Shown in pieces: positions 26,362 to 36,012 of a DNA stretch of 64,000 nt. This DNA comes from Paenibacillus_E sp964253085. GTDB lineage: Bacteria; Bacillota; Bacilli; Paenibacillales; NBRC-103111. The notes under the pieces were generated by a model, which saw only the letters and a list, made by a program, of their open reading frames with translations, did no database searches and was not told the DNA's origin. Every line of letters starts with the position of its first letter. Within the stretch, counting starts at the first letter, position 1. The stretch spans positions 5,084,001 through 5,148,000 of the forward strand of contig NZ_CAXUQH020000001.1 of assembly GCF_964253085.1 (NCBI RefSeq), written 5' to 3'. The translations under genes and the position numbers were made by a program.

Positions 26362-26389
26362 TTTCTACAACTGAGTTGGCATTTCCTGC
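26362..26389 (-). promoter_or_regulatory. SigH-type promoter of the spoIIA operon
   Basis: On the minus strand GCAGGAAAT (26381-26389), 12 nt, GTAGAAA (26362-26368). The -35 is a perfect match to RnAGGAwWT and the -10 matches 6 of 7 of RnnGAAT. The spoIIA operon is transcribed by SigH with Spo0A-P in B. subtilis. A weak 0A-like site (TTTTGTCGGG) lies just upstream near 26391-26400. Confidence 0.65.
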
Positions 26390-26470
26390 CCCCCGACAAA
26401 ACTAGAAGAAAACCGCTAAAAGTAGGCAAAATATACGATCGTAGCATCTTCTATTCGCTGTTTTCCGCCA

Positions 26471-27646
26471 TTAATCCGTGGTAAATAACTCTGACGTCGT
26501 CCGCTTAAACAGCTTCCACCATGAGGCTTTATCAACGGCTTGAGGAGACTCTAAAGGGTATTCTGCTAAGACATTATCCCCATTGTAGACCATGATTTTA
26601 CCAATCGGTTGACCTTCGCTCACAGGAGCTCTCAAGCTTGGATCAAGCTGCAATTCATGTCGGATATTTGCCGTGTCAGTCCCTTTTTTCATTAAAATGC
26701 TATAATTTTGCTTTGCAACTAACGGTACCGTCGATACTTGGCCTTTATTTATCGTAAAACTTCCCAAACTATCACCTGTTTTGAACAATGGGTAGTTCAT
26801 ATATTGCGCAAAAGCATAATCAAATAACTTCGATACTTCAGCGTTACGCGTTTTGGTATTAGGTTCACCAAGTACAACAGCCACAACCCGTAAATTATCT
26901 CGTTTAGCAGTAGCTGACAAACAGAATTTGGCTTCACTGGTATAGCCCGTTTTCAATCCATCGGCTCCGCTATAAAAACGTACTAACTTATTTGTATTTA
27001 CAAGCCAGAAAGGCTTAGGTGAATCTTTGCGTAAATAATCTTGGTAGGCACCAGTAAAATTCGTAATCTCTTCGTGCTTCAGAAGCTCGCGCGACATAAT
27101 CGCAATATCATTTGCCGTTGTGTAGTGATTCGCCACAGGAAGTCCATTACAGTTAGAGAAATGGGTGTTCTTCATCCCGAGTTGACCTGCTCGCTCATTC
27201 ATCATGGCAACAAAATTCTCTTCCGAACCCGCAATTTTCTCAGCCATAGCAACAGAAGCATCATTTCCGGAAGCCATTGCGATGCCCTTCAGCATTTCTT
27301 GAACAGACATTTGTTCGCCAGGCTCTAAAAAGATCTGTGAGCCGCCCATGGAAGCCGCATATTCACTAACGCTGACTTTTTCATCCATTTTGATGGTGCC
27401 CTTGTCGACCGCTTCCATTATCAATAACATGGTCATGATTTTCGTAATACTTGCTGGCGGAAGTTTGGCATCCTTATTTTTCTCCGCAATCACCGTGCCA
27501 GTATCCGCATCCATGAGAACCGCAGATAGCGCATTCGGTGTAAGATCCACTGGCTGTACTTTGGTTTCCGCCGCATAAACTGCTGGCAGGACCAGCATCA
27601 TACTTAGCCCAAAACAAATAAAACTGATTAGCCCTTTTTTTCGCAT
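26471..27646 (-). CDS. dacF: D-alanyl-D-alanine carboxypeptidase DacF
   Basis: A 391-residue PBP5-family carboxypeptidase with signal peptide (residues 1-25, ending VYAAE), SxxK in SITK, SGND, and KTGYTSEAK, plus the C-terminal beta domain. In Bacillus dacF is a forespore gene that tunes cortex cross-linking and sits directly upstream of spoIIAA, as here. Start ATG with AGGAGG upstream. It is a paralogue of dacB in the same window. Confidence 0.94.
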   Translation of the reverse strand: MRKKGLISFICFGLSMMLVLPAVYAAETKVQPVDLTPNALSAVLMDADTGTVIAEKNKDAKLPPASITKIMTMLLIMEAVDKGTIKMDEKVSVSEYAASMGGSQIFLEPGEQMSVQEMLKGIAMASGNDASVAMAEKIAGSEENFVAMMNERAGQLGMKNTHFSNCNGLPVANHYTTANDIAIMSRELLKHEEITNFTGAYQDYLRKDSPKPFWLVNTNKLVRFYSGADGLKTGYTSEAKFCLSATAKRDNLRVVAVVLGEPNTKTRNAEVSKLFDYAFAQYMNYPLFKTGDSLGSFTINKGQVSTVPLVAKQNYSILMKKGTDTANIRHELQLDPSLRAPVSEGQPIGKIMVYNGDNVLAEYPLESPQAVDKASWWKLFKRTTSELFTTD

Positions 27647-27772
27647 AGCAATTGTACCCCTCCTGTGATGTATGAAGTGAAAGTTTTGGCATTTTGCAGC
27701 ATGAATGACTGCTAATCAGTGTTGACGAATTCCCTGTAAATTATTCCATGGCGATGAAAATAAGCCAGAACG

Positions 27773-27800
27773 AAAAAAGCACCTTCCGTTAGGAAAGTGC
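27773..27800 (-). terminator. Terminator of pdp
   Basis: Arms AGCACtTTCC and GGAAgGTGCT with a 4-nt loop, followed on the minus strand by TTTTTT. Confidence 0.85.
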
Positions 27801-27816
27801 TTGCTCACTATATCTA

Positions 27817-29118
<1,302 letters not shown>

Positions 29119-29204
29119 GATATTACCTCCTTAAAGTTTTCGCCAGAAAACTGACATCGTAAGCATCCGCTTTAGCTACCATCTTACATCACAATTAGGA
29201 AAAT

Positions 29205-29231
29205 GAAAAAAGGGAGCTAATAAGCCCCCTC
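29205..29231 (-). terminator. Terminator of the CuA-domain gene
   Basis: Minus-strand hairpin AGGGGGCT, TATT, AGCTCCCT with TTTTTTC following. Confidence 0.75.
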
Positions 29232-29251
29232 TTATCTGTCATCTATGAAGA

Positions 29252-29635
29252 TTATTGAACAATTAGTTTTGATTTCATTTTGGCATGTCCTTCGCCGCAA
29301 GGAAGAACACAATCAATTTCATATGTACCTGGTTTATCAAAGGTAATTTCCTTCGAAGGATTTTCCTTGTCGAGTTTAATATCCAACCCAACAATTTCAA
29401 CCGCATGTACGCCTTCTTTTAAAGATAAAGATACTTTCGTAGGCTCACCTTTTTTGATCGTGTACTCTGGCGTATCAAACTGCCAGTTTGAAGCAACTAA
29501 TTTCAGCTGTTGCATTTTACCAGCGGCAGCCTCGGCTTCCTGTGCCTCTTGGCGATCAGAAATATCTTGAAAGAGGACTCCCAGCCCCAATGCGCCCGCA
29601 AGTATAAATAGTACAAAGAAAATCCACTTTTGCAT
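29252..29635 (-). CDS. Membrane-anchored cupredoxin with CuA-type motif
   Basis: A 127-residue protein: one N-terminal transmembrane anchor (about residues 2-22), an Ala/Glu linker, and a cupredoxin domain. The copper loop CVLPCGEGHAKM matches CxxxCxxxHxxM of the CuA site of cytochrome oxidase subunit II, and an upstream His (EGVHAVEIVG) could be the fourth ligand. There is no haem-copper oxidase subunit I nearby, so it is a stand-alone domain. It could carry electrons, or copper for oxidase assembly. Start MQKWIFF chosen with GAGGGGG upstream. Confidence 0.8.
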   Translation of the reverse strand: MQKWIFFVLFILAGALGLGVLFQDISDRQEAQEAEAAAGKMQQLKLVASNWQFDTPEYTIKKGEPTKVSLSLKEGVHAVEIVGLDIKLDKENPSKEITFDKPGTYEIDCVLPCGEGHAKMKSKLIVQ

Positions 29636-29782
29636 GCATATCCCCCTCATCGTGTGTTCACTTCATCTATTCTACCTAACATCAGAGAATAATCCCATAT
29701 CTAGTCCGTGGCAAAAATTTGACTATTTCGTGACAGAATTGTGAACTGAACTCCATCTTACTATTACCCATTCTAGAGCAAA

Positions 29783-30226
29783 TTACACGCGATTCCAACG
29801 ATCACTAATTTTGAAGCCACTCGCGTTACCTTGAGGTTTCGATTCAAGTTGCTTAATACGCTGCTGTACAGTTCCGCTCTCTGAAAGCTTTCTAATATCA
29901 CGAGTGATGCGGGTGCTGCAACTTACACACAGCTTATGTTCACGAATTGGTTCCGCACAGGAAGCACACTGATAACTCAAATTAGGATAATCAGAAAGAT
30001 GTAACTTGCCTTCTTTCATCCAAATTTGTAATTGAATATTTGAAACACCTGTAGCAGCACACACCTGCTCATTGGATGAACGGTAATTTCTACGCAGATA
30101 ATCGAAACAATCTTTTAATTGATCGTTCATACTCGTGCTGCAATCCATGCATTGGTTGCGTAAATTTCTTTGAAACACTTTCCCGCAGCGCGGGCAATTG
30201 GCCACCATGAGTTGCTGAGGAACTGA
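29783..30226 (-). CDS. Zinc-ribbon/HTH protein of the flagellar operon protein TIGR03826 (YvyF) type
   Basis: About 147 residues. An N-terminal CPRCG...CMDC zinc pair, a central helix-turn-helix-like part (NEQVCAATGVSNIQLQIWMKEGKL), then LSYQCASCAEPIREHKLCVSCS, match the layout of YvyF, a protein encoded in flagellar operons. Here no flagellar gene is near; neighbours are nucleoside phosphorylases and a cupredoxin. Start is uncertain (ATG at 30226, 30241 or 30208). The upstream region holds two inverted repeats. Confidence 0.7.
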   Translation of the reverse strand, partial: SVPQQLMVANCPRCGKVFQRNLRNQCMDCSTSMNDQLKDCFDYLRRNYRSSNEQVCAATGVSNIQLQIWMKEGKLHLSDYPNLSYQCASCAEPIREHKLCVSCSTRITRDIRKLSESGTVQQRIKQLESKPQGNASGFKISDRWNRV

Positions 30227-30256
30227 CATGCTCCAACACATCCTTCTATGGAATAG

Positions 30257-30309
30257 GTAATCTCTCTTAGGCAGATTACTTTCGAATATAGTCCTAATTA
30301 ACTATATTC
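30257..30309. promoter_or_regulatory. Two inverted repeats upstream of the YvyF-like gene
   Basis: 7-bp arms GTAATCT/AGATTAC (30257-30263, 30273-30279) and perfect 9-bp arms GAATATAGT/ACTATATTC (30284-30292, 30301-30309). Neither is followed by a T run, so regulatory sites are more likely than terminators. Confidence 0.45.
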
Positions 30310-30385
30310 TACCATGTGCCCTATACGAAGGATAGGTCTTAAGATGCTCAATTCCACAAAAAATCATGATTTTTCCCAATCCAAT

Positions 30386-31240
30386 TTATCCCAATTGAAC
30401 TTCGCGAACAAATGCTTTCACTAAGGCAATAAATTTAGGCTTCGTTCGATTCGCGACTGCCACAACCTGTTCATGCGTCAAGGGTTCAAGCTCCTCACCA
30501 ATAGCCATATCCGTAATACATGAAATACCTAGTACTTTAAGCCCTGCATGACGCGCAGCTATCACTTCACCTACTGTAGACATACCGATCGCATCGCCGC
30601 CGATACGTGCTAGCATCGTCAACTCTGCTGGCGTGCAATAGGTAGGACCTGTAATGCCTGCATACACGCCTTCTTGCAGTTGGAGTGGAACGCCGTCCTC
30701 TCCAACAACAGATGTTGCCAACTCACGCGCAAGACTGCGATAGTCACGATTATAGGCTTCTGACATATCAGGGAAACGAACACCAAGTTCACCATGGTTC
30801 GGCCCAATCAGCGGGTTATCCCCTGTCATATTAATATGATCACGAATCAACATCAAATCACCAGCTTGGAATGAGCGATTCATTCCTCCCGCCGCGTTTG
30901 TCATTACAACGGTCTGTACCCCGATTGCTTTCATCACGTAAACGGGGAACACCACTTTTTTCATATCGTAGCCTTCATAATAATGAAAACGGCCTTGCAT
31001 CACGATAACTTGCTTGCCTTCCAAGTTACCTACCACAAAGCGACCTTCATGGCCCTCCACCGTTGATACAGGAAAATGTGGAACCTCACTATATTCGATA
31101 ACGATTGGCTGCTCAACCTGATTCGCCATATCACCTAGTCCTGAACCTAGAACGAGTCCAATTGATGGTGACACGCCGCCTAAACGCGATTGGATGAAGT
31201 CTGCAGCCTCATTAATTTGTTGAATGTAAGTCAATGTCAT
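30386..31240 (-). CDS. Purine nucleoside phosphorylase paralogue with altered base-recognition residues
   Basis: A 284-residue trimeric-type (PNP/MTAP family) phosphorylase. The phosphate loop GLVLGSGLGDM, FHYYEGYDM and TNAAGGMNRS are intact. Two positions that read the base differ from the usual PNP: GPTYCTPAE has Cys where PNPs have Glu (GPSYETPAE), and CITDMA has Asp where PNPs have Asn (CISNMA). In human PNP the equivalents are E201 and N243, and MTAP has small residue and Asp there. This suggests preference for 6-aminopurine nucleosides. It follows its canonical paralogue by 18 nt. Confidence 0.9.
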   Translation of the reverse strand: MTLTYIQQINEAADFIQSRLGGVSPSIGLVLGSGLGDMANQVEQPIVIEYSEVPHFPVSTVEGHEGRFVVGNLEGKQVIVMQGRFHYYEGYDMKKVVFPVYVMKAIGVQTVVMTNAAGGMNRSFQAGDLMLIRDHINMTGDNPLIGPNHGELGVRFPDMSEAYNRDYRSLARELATSVVGEDGVPLQLQEGVYAGITGPTYCTPAELTMLARIGGDAIGMSTVGEVIAARHAGLKVLGISCITDMAIGEELEPLTHEQVVAVANRTKPKFIALVKAFVREVQLG

Positions 31241-31258
31241 GTTGTTCTCCTTTTCTGC

Positions 31259-32086
31259 TTAGAGCGCCTCAATAATACCTAGGACTAGCTTCAAAAATTT
31301 AGGTTTAACCTTCTCCGTCGTCTCCATCACTTCTGCATGGGATAACGGTTGATCTAATATACCCGATGCCATGTTGGAAATACAAGAGAAGCCCAATACT
31401 TCGATGCCCGCATGACGAGCGACGATTACCTCTGGAACCGTTGACATCCCAACCGAGTCTCCACCCAATGTGCGGAACATGCGAATTTCAGCAGGTGTTT
31501 CATAGTTAGGTCCAAGCAGCCCCACATACACACCTTCTTGTAGTTTAAAATCTTGCGTAGCAGCAACATCGTGCGCCAACTTACGTAGACGCTTGCTGTA
31601 AGCCTCTGACATATCCGGAAAGCGAACACCTAAAGCTGAATCATTCGGTCCAATTAATGGATTGCGGAACGTCATATTCAAATGATCGCTAATGACCATG
31701 AGATCGCCAACTTGATAGGATTCATTGATCCCGCCCGCAGCATTCGTAACGATCAAGGTTTGTACACCAAGCTCTTTCATTACACGTACAGGGAAAGAAA
31801 CCGTTTCAGCGCCATAGCCTTCATAAGCATGAAAGCGCCCTTTCATCATGAGGACTTGCTTTCCTTTGATGGAACCTACAACTAGCTCTCCAGCATGTCC
31901 TTCAACGGTTGAGACTGGGAAATGCGGGATACGGGAGTAGTCGATTACAATGGGCTGCTCAATCAAATCCGCAAGAACGCCAAGACCTGAACCGAGAATA
32001 AGACCAATTTGTGGCGTAATATTTGTTTCTTTTTTAATAAATGCTGCTGCTTCTTGAATTTCTTGAATCATGGATGTACTTGACAT
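31259..32086 (-). CDS. punA: Purine nucleoside phosphorylase
   Basis: A 275-residue PNP of the trimeric, guanosine/inosine type, closely resembling B. subtilis PunA: GLILGSGLGVLADLIEQPI, GRFHAYEGYG, GPNYETPAEIRMFR and CISNMASGILDQPLSHAEV. Both base-recognition residues (Glu and Asn) are canonical. It turns purine (deoxy)nucleosides into base and (deoxy)ribose 1-phosphate, which DeoB then isomerises. Start MSSTSM chosen with AGGAGG 9 nt upstream. Confidence 0.94.
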   Translation of the reverse strand: MSSTSMIQEIQEAAAFIKKETNITPQIGLILGSGLGVLADLIEQPIVIDYSRIPHFPVSTVEGHAGELVVGSIKGKQVLMMKGRFHAYEGYGAETVSFPVRVMKELGVQTLIVTNAAGGINESYQVGDLMVISDHLNMTFRNPLIGPNDSALGVRFPDMSEAYSKRLRKLAHDVAATQDFKLQEGVYVGLLGPNYETPAEIRMFRTLGGDSVGMSTVPEVIVARHAGIEVLGFSCISNMASGILDQPLSHAEVMETTEKVKPKFLKLVLGIIEAL

Positions 32087-32121
32087 GTCATCATGCCTCC
32101 TCAAATTAATGTAACTCGACT

Positions 32122-33297
32122 TTATTTCAATAGATGCAGAAAGCTCTCACCATTCTTTGTTGGTTCTACGCCAAAGTTATCAGCGATCGTAGCGCCCAAA
32201 TCAGCAAAGGTTCCCCGAATTCCCAAGGAAACCGGCGATTGGAAACTAGGGCTATACAGTAAAATGGGTACATACTCGCGTGTATGATCCGTCCCCGCAT
32301 GCACAGGGTCGTTCCCATGATCCGCGGTCAAGATAAGCAGATCCTTCGTCCCGAGTGTCCCTTTCAGCTGTGGTACATAGGCATCAAATTCCTCTAAAGC
32401 CTTACCGTAGCCTTCAGGATCACGTCGATGACCATACAAGGAATCGAAATCGACTAGATTGGTAAAAGCTAGGCCCCTAAATGAGGTTCCGAGCACATCA
32501 ATCGTTTTCTGAATGCCATCCAAATTGCTTTTCGTTGAGGTCGCTTTCGTGACCCCTTCTCCATCAAAGATATCATTAATTTTGCCGATGGCAATGACAT
32601 CCCATCCCGCATCCTTCAGTTGATTCATAACGGTAGCCTCTGGTGGCTTGACCGCATAATCGTGTCGGTTGGGTGTTCGTTTAAACGCGCCTGGCGTTCC
32701 AAGATAAGGTCTTGCTATTACACGACCGACGGCAAATTCATCTTGCATGGTTAATCTTCGGGCAATCTCGCAAGCGCGATACAGCTCGTCTAACGGAATG
32801 ATGTCTTCATGTGCAGCCAATTGGAACACACTATCTGCTGACGTGTAGACAATCCATGCTCCCGTTTTCATTTGCTCTTCGCCAAGCTCATCTAAAATCT
32901 CAGTACCCGAAGCCGGTTTATTTCCAATCACCTTCCGACCTGTCTCTTGCTCAAATTGCGAGATCAAGGCTTCAGGAAAACCGTCTGGGAATACTTTAAA
33001 TGGTGTAGAAATACGTAGTCCCATCAATTCCCAGTGACCTGTCATCGTATCTTTGCCAACGGAAACCTCTGCCATTTTGCCATAATAACCTTCTGGCGAC
33101 GATACCGGAGGGATTCCCTGAATATCTGCGATATTTCCTAATCCCATTTGCTGCAAATGGGGCAGCGCGAAGCCGCTTACTTTCTCTGCTATATGACCAA
33201 GTGTATGTGCTCCAAGGTCGCCAAACTGATCAGCATCCGGCAATTCTCCGATGCCTACGCTATCTAATACGATCAAACTAATTCGTTCAAAGCGCAC
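32122..33297 (-). CDS. deoB: Phosphopentomutase
   Basis: A 391-residue alkaline phosphatase superfamily enzyme (drm in Bacillus). Metal and nucleophile motifs: IVLDSVGIGELPDAD, GKDTMTGHWELMG with the phosphorylated Thr, and LTADHGNDPVHAGTDHTREYVP. It interconverts (deoxy)ribose 1- and 5-phosphates made by the phosphorylases downstream in the same operon. GTG start with GGAGG upstream. Confidence 0.96.
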   Translation of the reverse strand: MRFERISLIVLDSVGIGELPDADQFGDLGAHTLGHIAEKVSGFALPHLQQMGLGNIADIQGIPPVSSPEGYYGKMAEVSVGKDTMTGHWELMGLRISTPFKVFPDGFPEALISQFEQETGRKVIGNKPASGTEILDELGEEQMKTGAWIVYTSADSVFQLAAHEDIIPLDELYRACEIARRLTMQDEFAVGRVIARPYLGTPGAFKRTPNRHDYAVKPPEATVMNQLKDAGWDVIAIGKINDIFDGEGVTKATSTKSNLDGIQKTIDVLGTSFRGLAFTNLVDFDSLYGHRRDPEGYGKALEEFDAYVPQLKGTLGTKDLLILTADHGNDPVHAGTDHTREYVPILLYSPSFQSPVSLGIRGTFADLGATIADNFGVEPTKNGESFLHLLK

Positions 33298-33369
33298 CGA
33301 TGTCCCTCCAAATCAATTCCTAATAGTAATGATATCCACCCTTCATTATCCCACTTCCAACCCGTGAAT

Positions 33370-33406
33370 GCAAAACAGCAGCAATTCCGGTTGGAAGTGC
33401 CGCTGT
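33370..33406 (-). terminator. Terminator of xerD
   Basis: Arms ACAGCgGCAcTTCC and GGAAtTGCtGCTGT with a 4-nt loop, then TTTTG on the minus strand. Confidence 0.7.
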
Positions 33407-33421
33407 CTCTCTATTACACAA

Positions 33422-34318
33422 TCATAAATGAGCTCTAGGGTGTGCTCGATTATAGACATCCTTCATTTTGATCTTCGTGACTTGCACATATAGTTGTGTT
33501 GATGAAATGTCCGAATGTCCAAGCATTTCCTGTACAGATCGCAAATCAGCACCGTTTTCGATTAAATGTGCAGCGAAGGAATGTCTTAACGTATGAGGCG
33601 TAATTTCGTTCGTAATTTTCGTCTCCGACGCATATCGTTTCATAATTTTCCAGAACCCTTGTCTCGTCATCCGAGTACCTAAGTGTCCGATGAAAAGTGC
33701 TTCCTCGTCTACCGATCTTTTGAGCAGTTTTATGCGATACTGCTGAATATAGGTATCAACGATCCGAATGGCAATACCGCTAAGCGGTATCATCCGCTCC
33801 TTCTCTGCTTTGCCAATACACCGAATGAAGCCCATCTCTAAATTGACATCGGCCATATTTAAAGCGACGAGTTCAGATACACGAATCCCTGTAGCGTAGA
33901 GCAATTCAAGCATGGCTTTATCCCGCGCACCATTCACCTGCTCAGATTGAGGCGCCTCAAGCAGCTTTTCAACCTCGAGAATGCTTAGAATCTTAGGAAT
34001 CCTCTTCTCCAACTTAGGAACCTCGATGAAAACGGAAGGATCGGAATCAAGGAGCCGTTCTTTCACCATGTATTGAAAAAAGGAGCGTAATGAAACGCGT
34101 ATTCGTGATAAGGTCGCAGAAGCTCGTCCGAGCGATTTTAATTGTGATAGATAACTCCCAAGATGCACTTTCCCTGTGTCTCTCCAGCTTGTAACACCCT
34201 GCATCTCAAGATAAGTAACAAATTGAAGGAGATCCCTTTCGTAGGATTCGAGTGTATTCCGTGAAAGTCCTCGTTCAGTCGTCAGAAATTGGATGAAGGA
34301 TTGTAGCTCACTCGTCAT
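33422..34318 (-). CDS. xerD: Site-specific tyrosine recombinase XerD
   Basis: A 298-residue tyrosine recombinase. An N-terminal SAM-like domain (FIQFLTTERGLSRNTLESYERDL) is followed by the catalytic domain with Arg in LLYATGIRVSEL, Lys in CIGKAEKERM, HTLRHS, the GHSD His, and the nucleophile Tyr in SSTQLYVQV. It resolves chromosome dimers at dif together with a XerC/CodV partner. Located between deoB and yqzK, as in Bacillus. Confidence 0.95.
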   Translation of the reverse strand: MTSELQSFIQFLTTERGLSRNTLESYERDLLQFVTYLEMQGVTSWRDTGKVHLGSYLSQLKSLGRASATLSRIRVSLRSFFQYMVKERLLDSDPSVFIEVPKLEKRIPKILSILEVEKLLEAPQSEQVNGARDKAMLELLYATGIRVSELVALNMADVNLEMGFIRCIGKAEKERMIPLSGIAIRIVDTYIQQYRIKLLKRSVDEEALFIGHLGTRMTRQGFWKIMKRYASETKITNEITPHTLRHSFAAHLIENGADLRSVQEMLGHSDISSTQLYVQVTKIKMKDVYNRAHPRAHL

Positions 34319-34404
34319 TATGTCAGTCTCTCCCTCGTTTACTTGCTATAATTTCCATTCTATAGCATTCCACGATGACAAGAGAGATTCCTCTATTTTT
34401 CGAT

Positions 34405-34641
34405 TTACTCACCGTACCAATAAAACAAACGCAATCGCTCACTCATCGAACTCGAGTCAAAGGAAACATGCTCGCTTTGTCCGAATACCTTAACGGATTT
34501 GCCCGTTGGCGCTTTGTACTTGTTCACAGGCTGAATCCAGCCGGATACGGCTAGCAAAACTTGATATAAAATGACCGTTAGCGCCACAAAAACCAAAATA
34601 TACTGTAAGCGAACAATTAATTTCCGATAGGAAAATATCAT
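34405..34641 (-). CDS. yqzK: DUF4227 small membrane protein YqzK
   Basis: A 78-residue protein with one N-terminal transmembrane helix (about residues 12-35) and the C-terminal pattern typical of the YqzK/DUF4227 family (RLRLFYWYGE). Function unknown. Next to xerD and fur-region genes, as in Bacillus. Confidence 0.85.
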   Translation of the reverse strand: MIFSYRKLIVRLQYILVFVALTVILYQVLLAVSGWIQPVNKYKAPTGKSVKVFGQSEHVSFDSSSMSERLRLFYWYGE

Positions 34642-34700
34642 AGCCCGTCCCCCATGTCAATCCCATGTCTTAGGAACAGAATATGAGGCCCGGACTACGA

Positions 34701-35831
34701 TTATGACAGTTCTATCAATTTAGTATAAGGCTTGCCCAGCGCTTCAGCTACCGCTGGATGGGTGACACTGCCTTTGTACGTATTAACACCTAGCTGCAAC
34801 GTGTAGTTCTCTGCTGAAGCTTGTGTGAAGCCTTTATTAGCCAACTCCAACGCATAAGGCAAGGTGACATTCGTCAATGCAAGCGTTGATGTCCGAGGAA
34901 CGGCTCCTGGCATGTTAGCTACAGCGTAATGCAGAACACCAAACTTCTCATAGGTCGGATCACTATGAGTGGTTACACGATCAATCGTTTCGATGGATCC
35001 CCCTTGATCGACAGCAACATCCACAATGACGGCTCCTGGCTTCATGCTTTGAACCATCGCCGCTGTCACTAATCGCGGTGCTCTTGCCCCTGGGATGAGC
35101 ACTGCACCAATGAGCAGATCTGCCTTTTGGACTGCGCTAGCAATATTATACGGATTGGACATCAATGTACGGAGATGTCCTCCGAAAATGTCATCCAAGG
35201 CTCTCATCCGATCTGCACTTCGTTCAATAATCACGACATTAGCACCTAGCCCTAGTGCCATTTTGGCAGCGTTCGTGCCTACAATCCCTCCGCCTAGAAT
35301 AATGACATCTGCCGGTGGAACACCTGGGACACCGCCAAGCAGAATGCCGCGGCCGCCATAAAATTTCTCGAGGTAATGCGCTCCTATTTGTACAGACATT
35401 CGCCCCGCTACCTCGCTCATCGGTGTTAGTAATGGCAGGGAACCATTCGGCAGTTGAATCGTCTCGTAGGCGATACCTGTTACTTTCTTCTCCAATAACT
35501 GAGCTGCCAGATCACCAGCCGCAGCTAAGTGCAAATAAGTAAATAGAATCTGACCTTCTTTGAAGTAGCCATATTCCGCAGGCAACGGCTCCTTCACTTT
35601 CATGATCATATCACTCTGCGCCCACACATCAGCTGCATGTGCAATAATCGTAGCGCCTTCTTGCTTATAATCCTCATCCGAAAATCCACTGCCGATGCCT
35701 GCTCCCGCTTCGACCAACACACGATGACCGGATATCTGGAGCATCCCTGCACCGCCTGGGGTCAAAGCAACACGATTCTCATTGTTCTTGATTTCTTTAG
35801 GAACGCCAACGACTAAGCATGGTTTCGACAT
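34701..35831 (-). CDS. ald: Alanine dehydrogenase
   Basis: A 376-residue NAD-dependent L-alanine dehydrogenase. GVPKEIKNNENRVALTPGG at the N-terminus, KVKEPLPAEYGYF, the Rossmann motif ILGGGIVGTNAAKMALGLGA and VDVAVDQGGS are all family markers. It interconverts L-alanine and pyruvate, and in Bacillus is needed for normal sporulation. Start MSKPCL chosen with AAGG 8 nt upstream. It is inserted between yqzK and fur relative to Bacillus. Confidence 0.96.
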   Translation of the reverse strand: MSKPCLVVGVPKEIKNNENRVALTPGGAGMLQISGHRVLVEAGAGIGSGFSDEDYKQEGATIIAHAADVWAQSDMIMKVKEPLPAEYGYFKEGQILFTYLHLAAAGDLAAQLLEKKVTGIAYETIQLPNGSLPLLTPMSEVAGRMSVQIGAHYLEKFYGGRGILLGGVPGVPPADVIILGGGIVGTNAAKMALGLGANVVIIERSADRMRALDDIFGGHLRTLMSNPYNIASAVQKADLLIGAVLIPGARAPRLVTAAMVQSMKPGAVIVDVAVDQGGSIETIDRVTTHSDPTYEKFGVLHYAVANMPGAVPRTSTLALTNVTLPYALELANKGFTQASAENYTLQLGVNTYKGSVTHPAVAEALGKPYTKLIELS

Positions 35832-35942
35832 TCTCGCCACCTTCTTCCTTCGGTTCATTCGTCTATAATGTACCCCGACTCCCTTGCCAATTATGTGACA
35901 GTAAGCTAGCGCTTAGCTACTATTTATCATATGATTTAAACA

Positions 35943-35981
35943 CAAAAATGCCTGTATGCAATTCACGCATACAGGCATTTT
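35943..35981 (-). terminator. Terminator of fur
   Basis: Perfect 15-bp arms AAAATGCCTGTATGC/GCATACAGGCATTTT (35945-35959, 35967-35981) with a 7-nt loop; T run on the minus side. Confidence 0.85.
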
Positions 35982-36012
35982 CATAAGTTGAACAGCTTCC
36001 TTGCGGCAGCTG

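Noticed and set aside
30359..30374. AAAAATCATGATTTTT palindrome after the PNP paralogue
   Set aside because: AT-only arms with a tiny core; could be a weak terminator but too weak to call as a feature.
33422..34318. xerD as a mobile-element integrase
   Set aside because: Sequence and position between yqzK and deoB identify the chromosomal XerD; no element ends are nearby.
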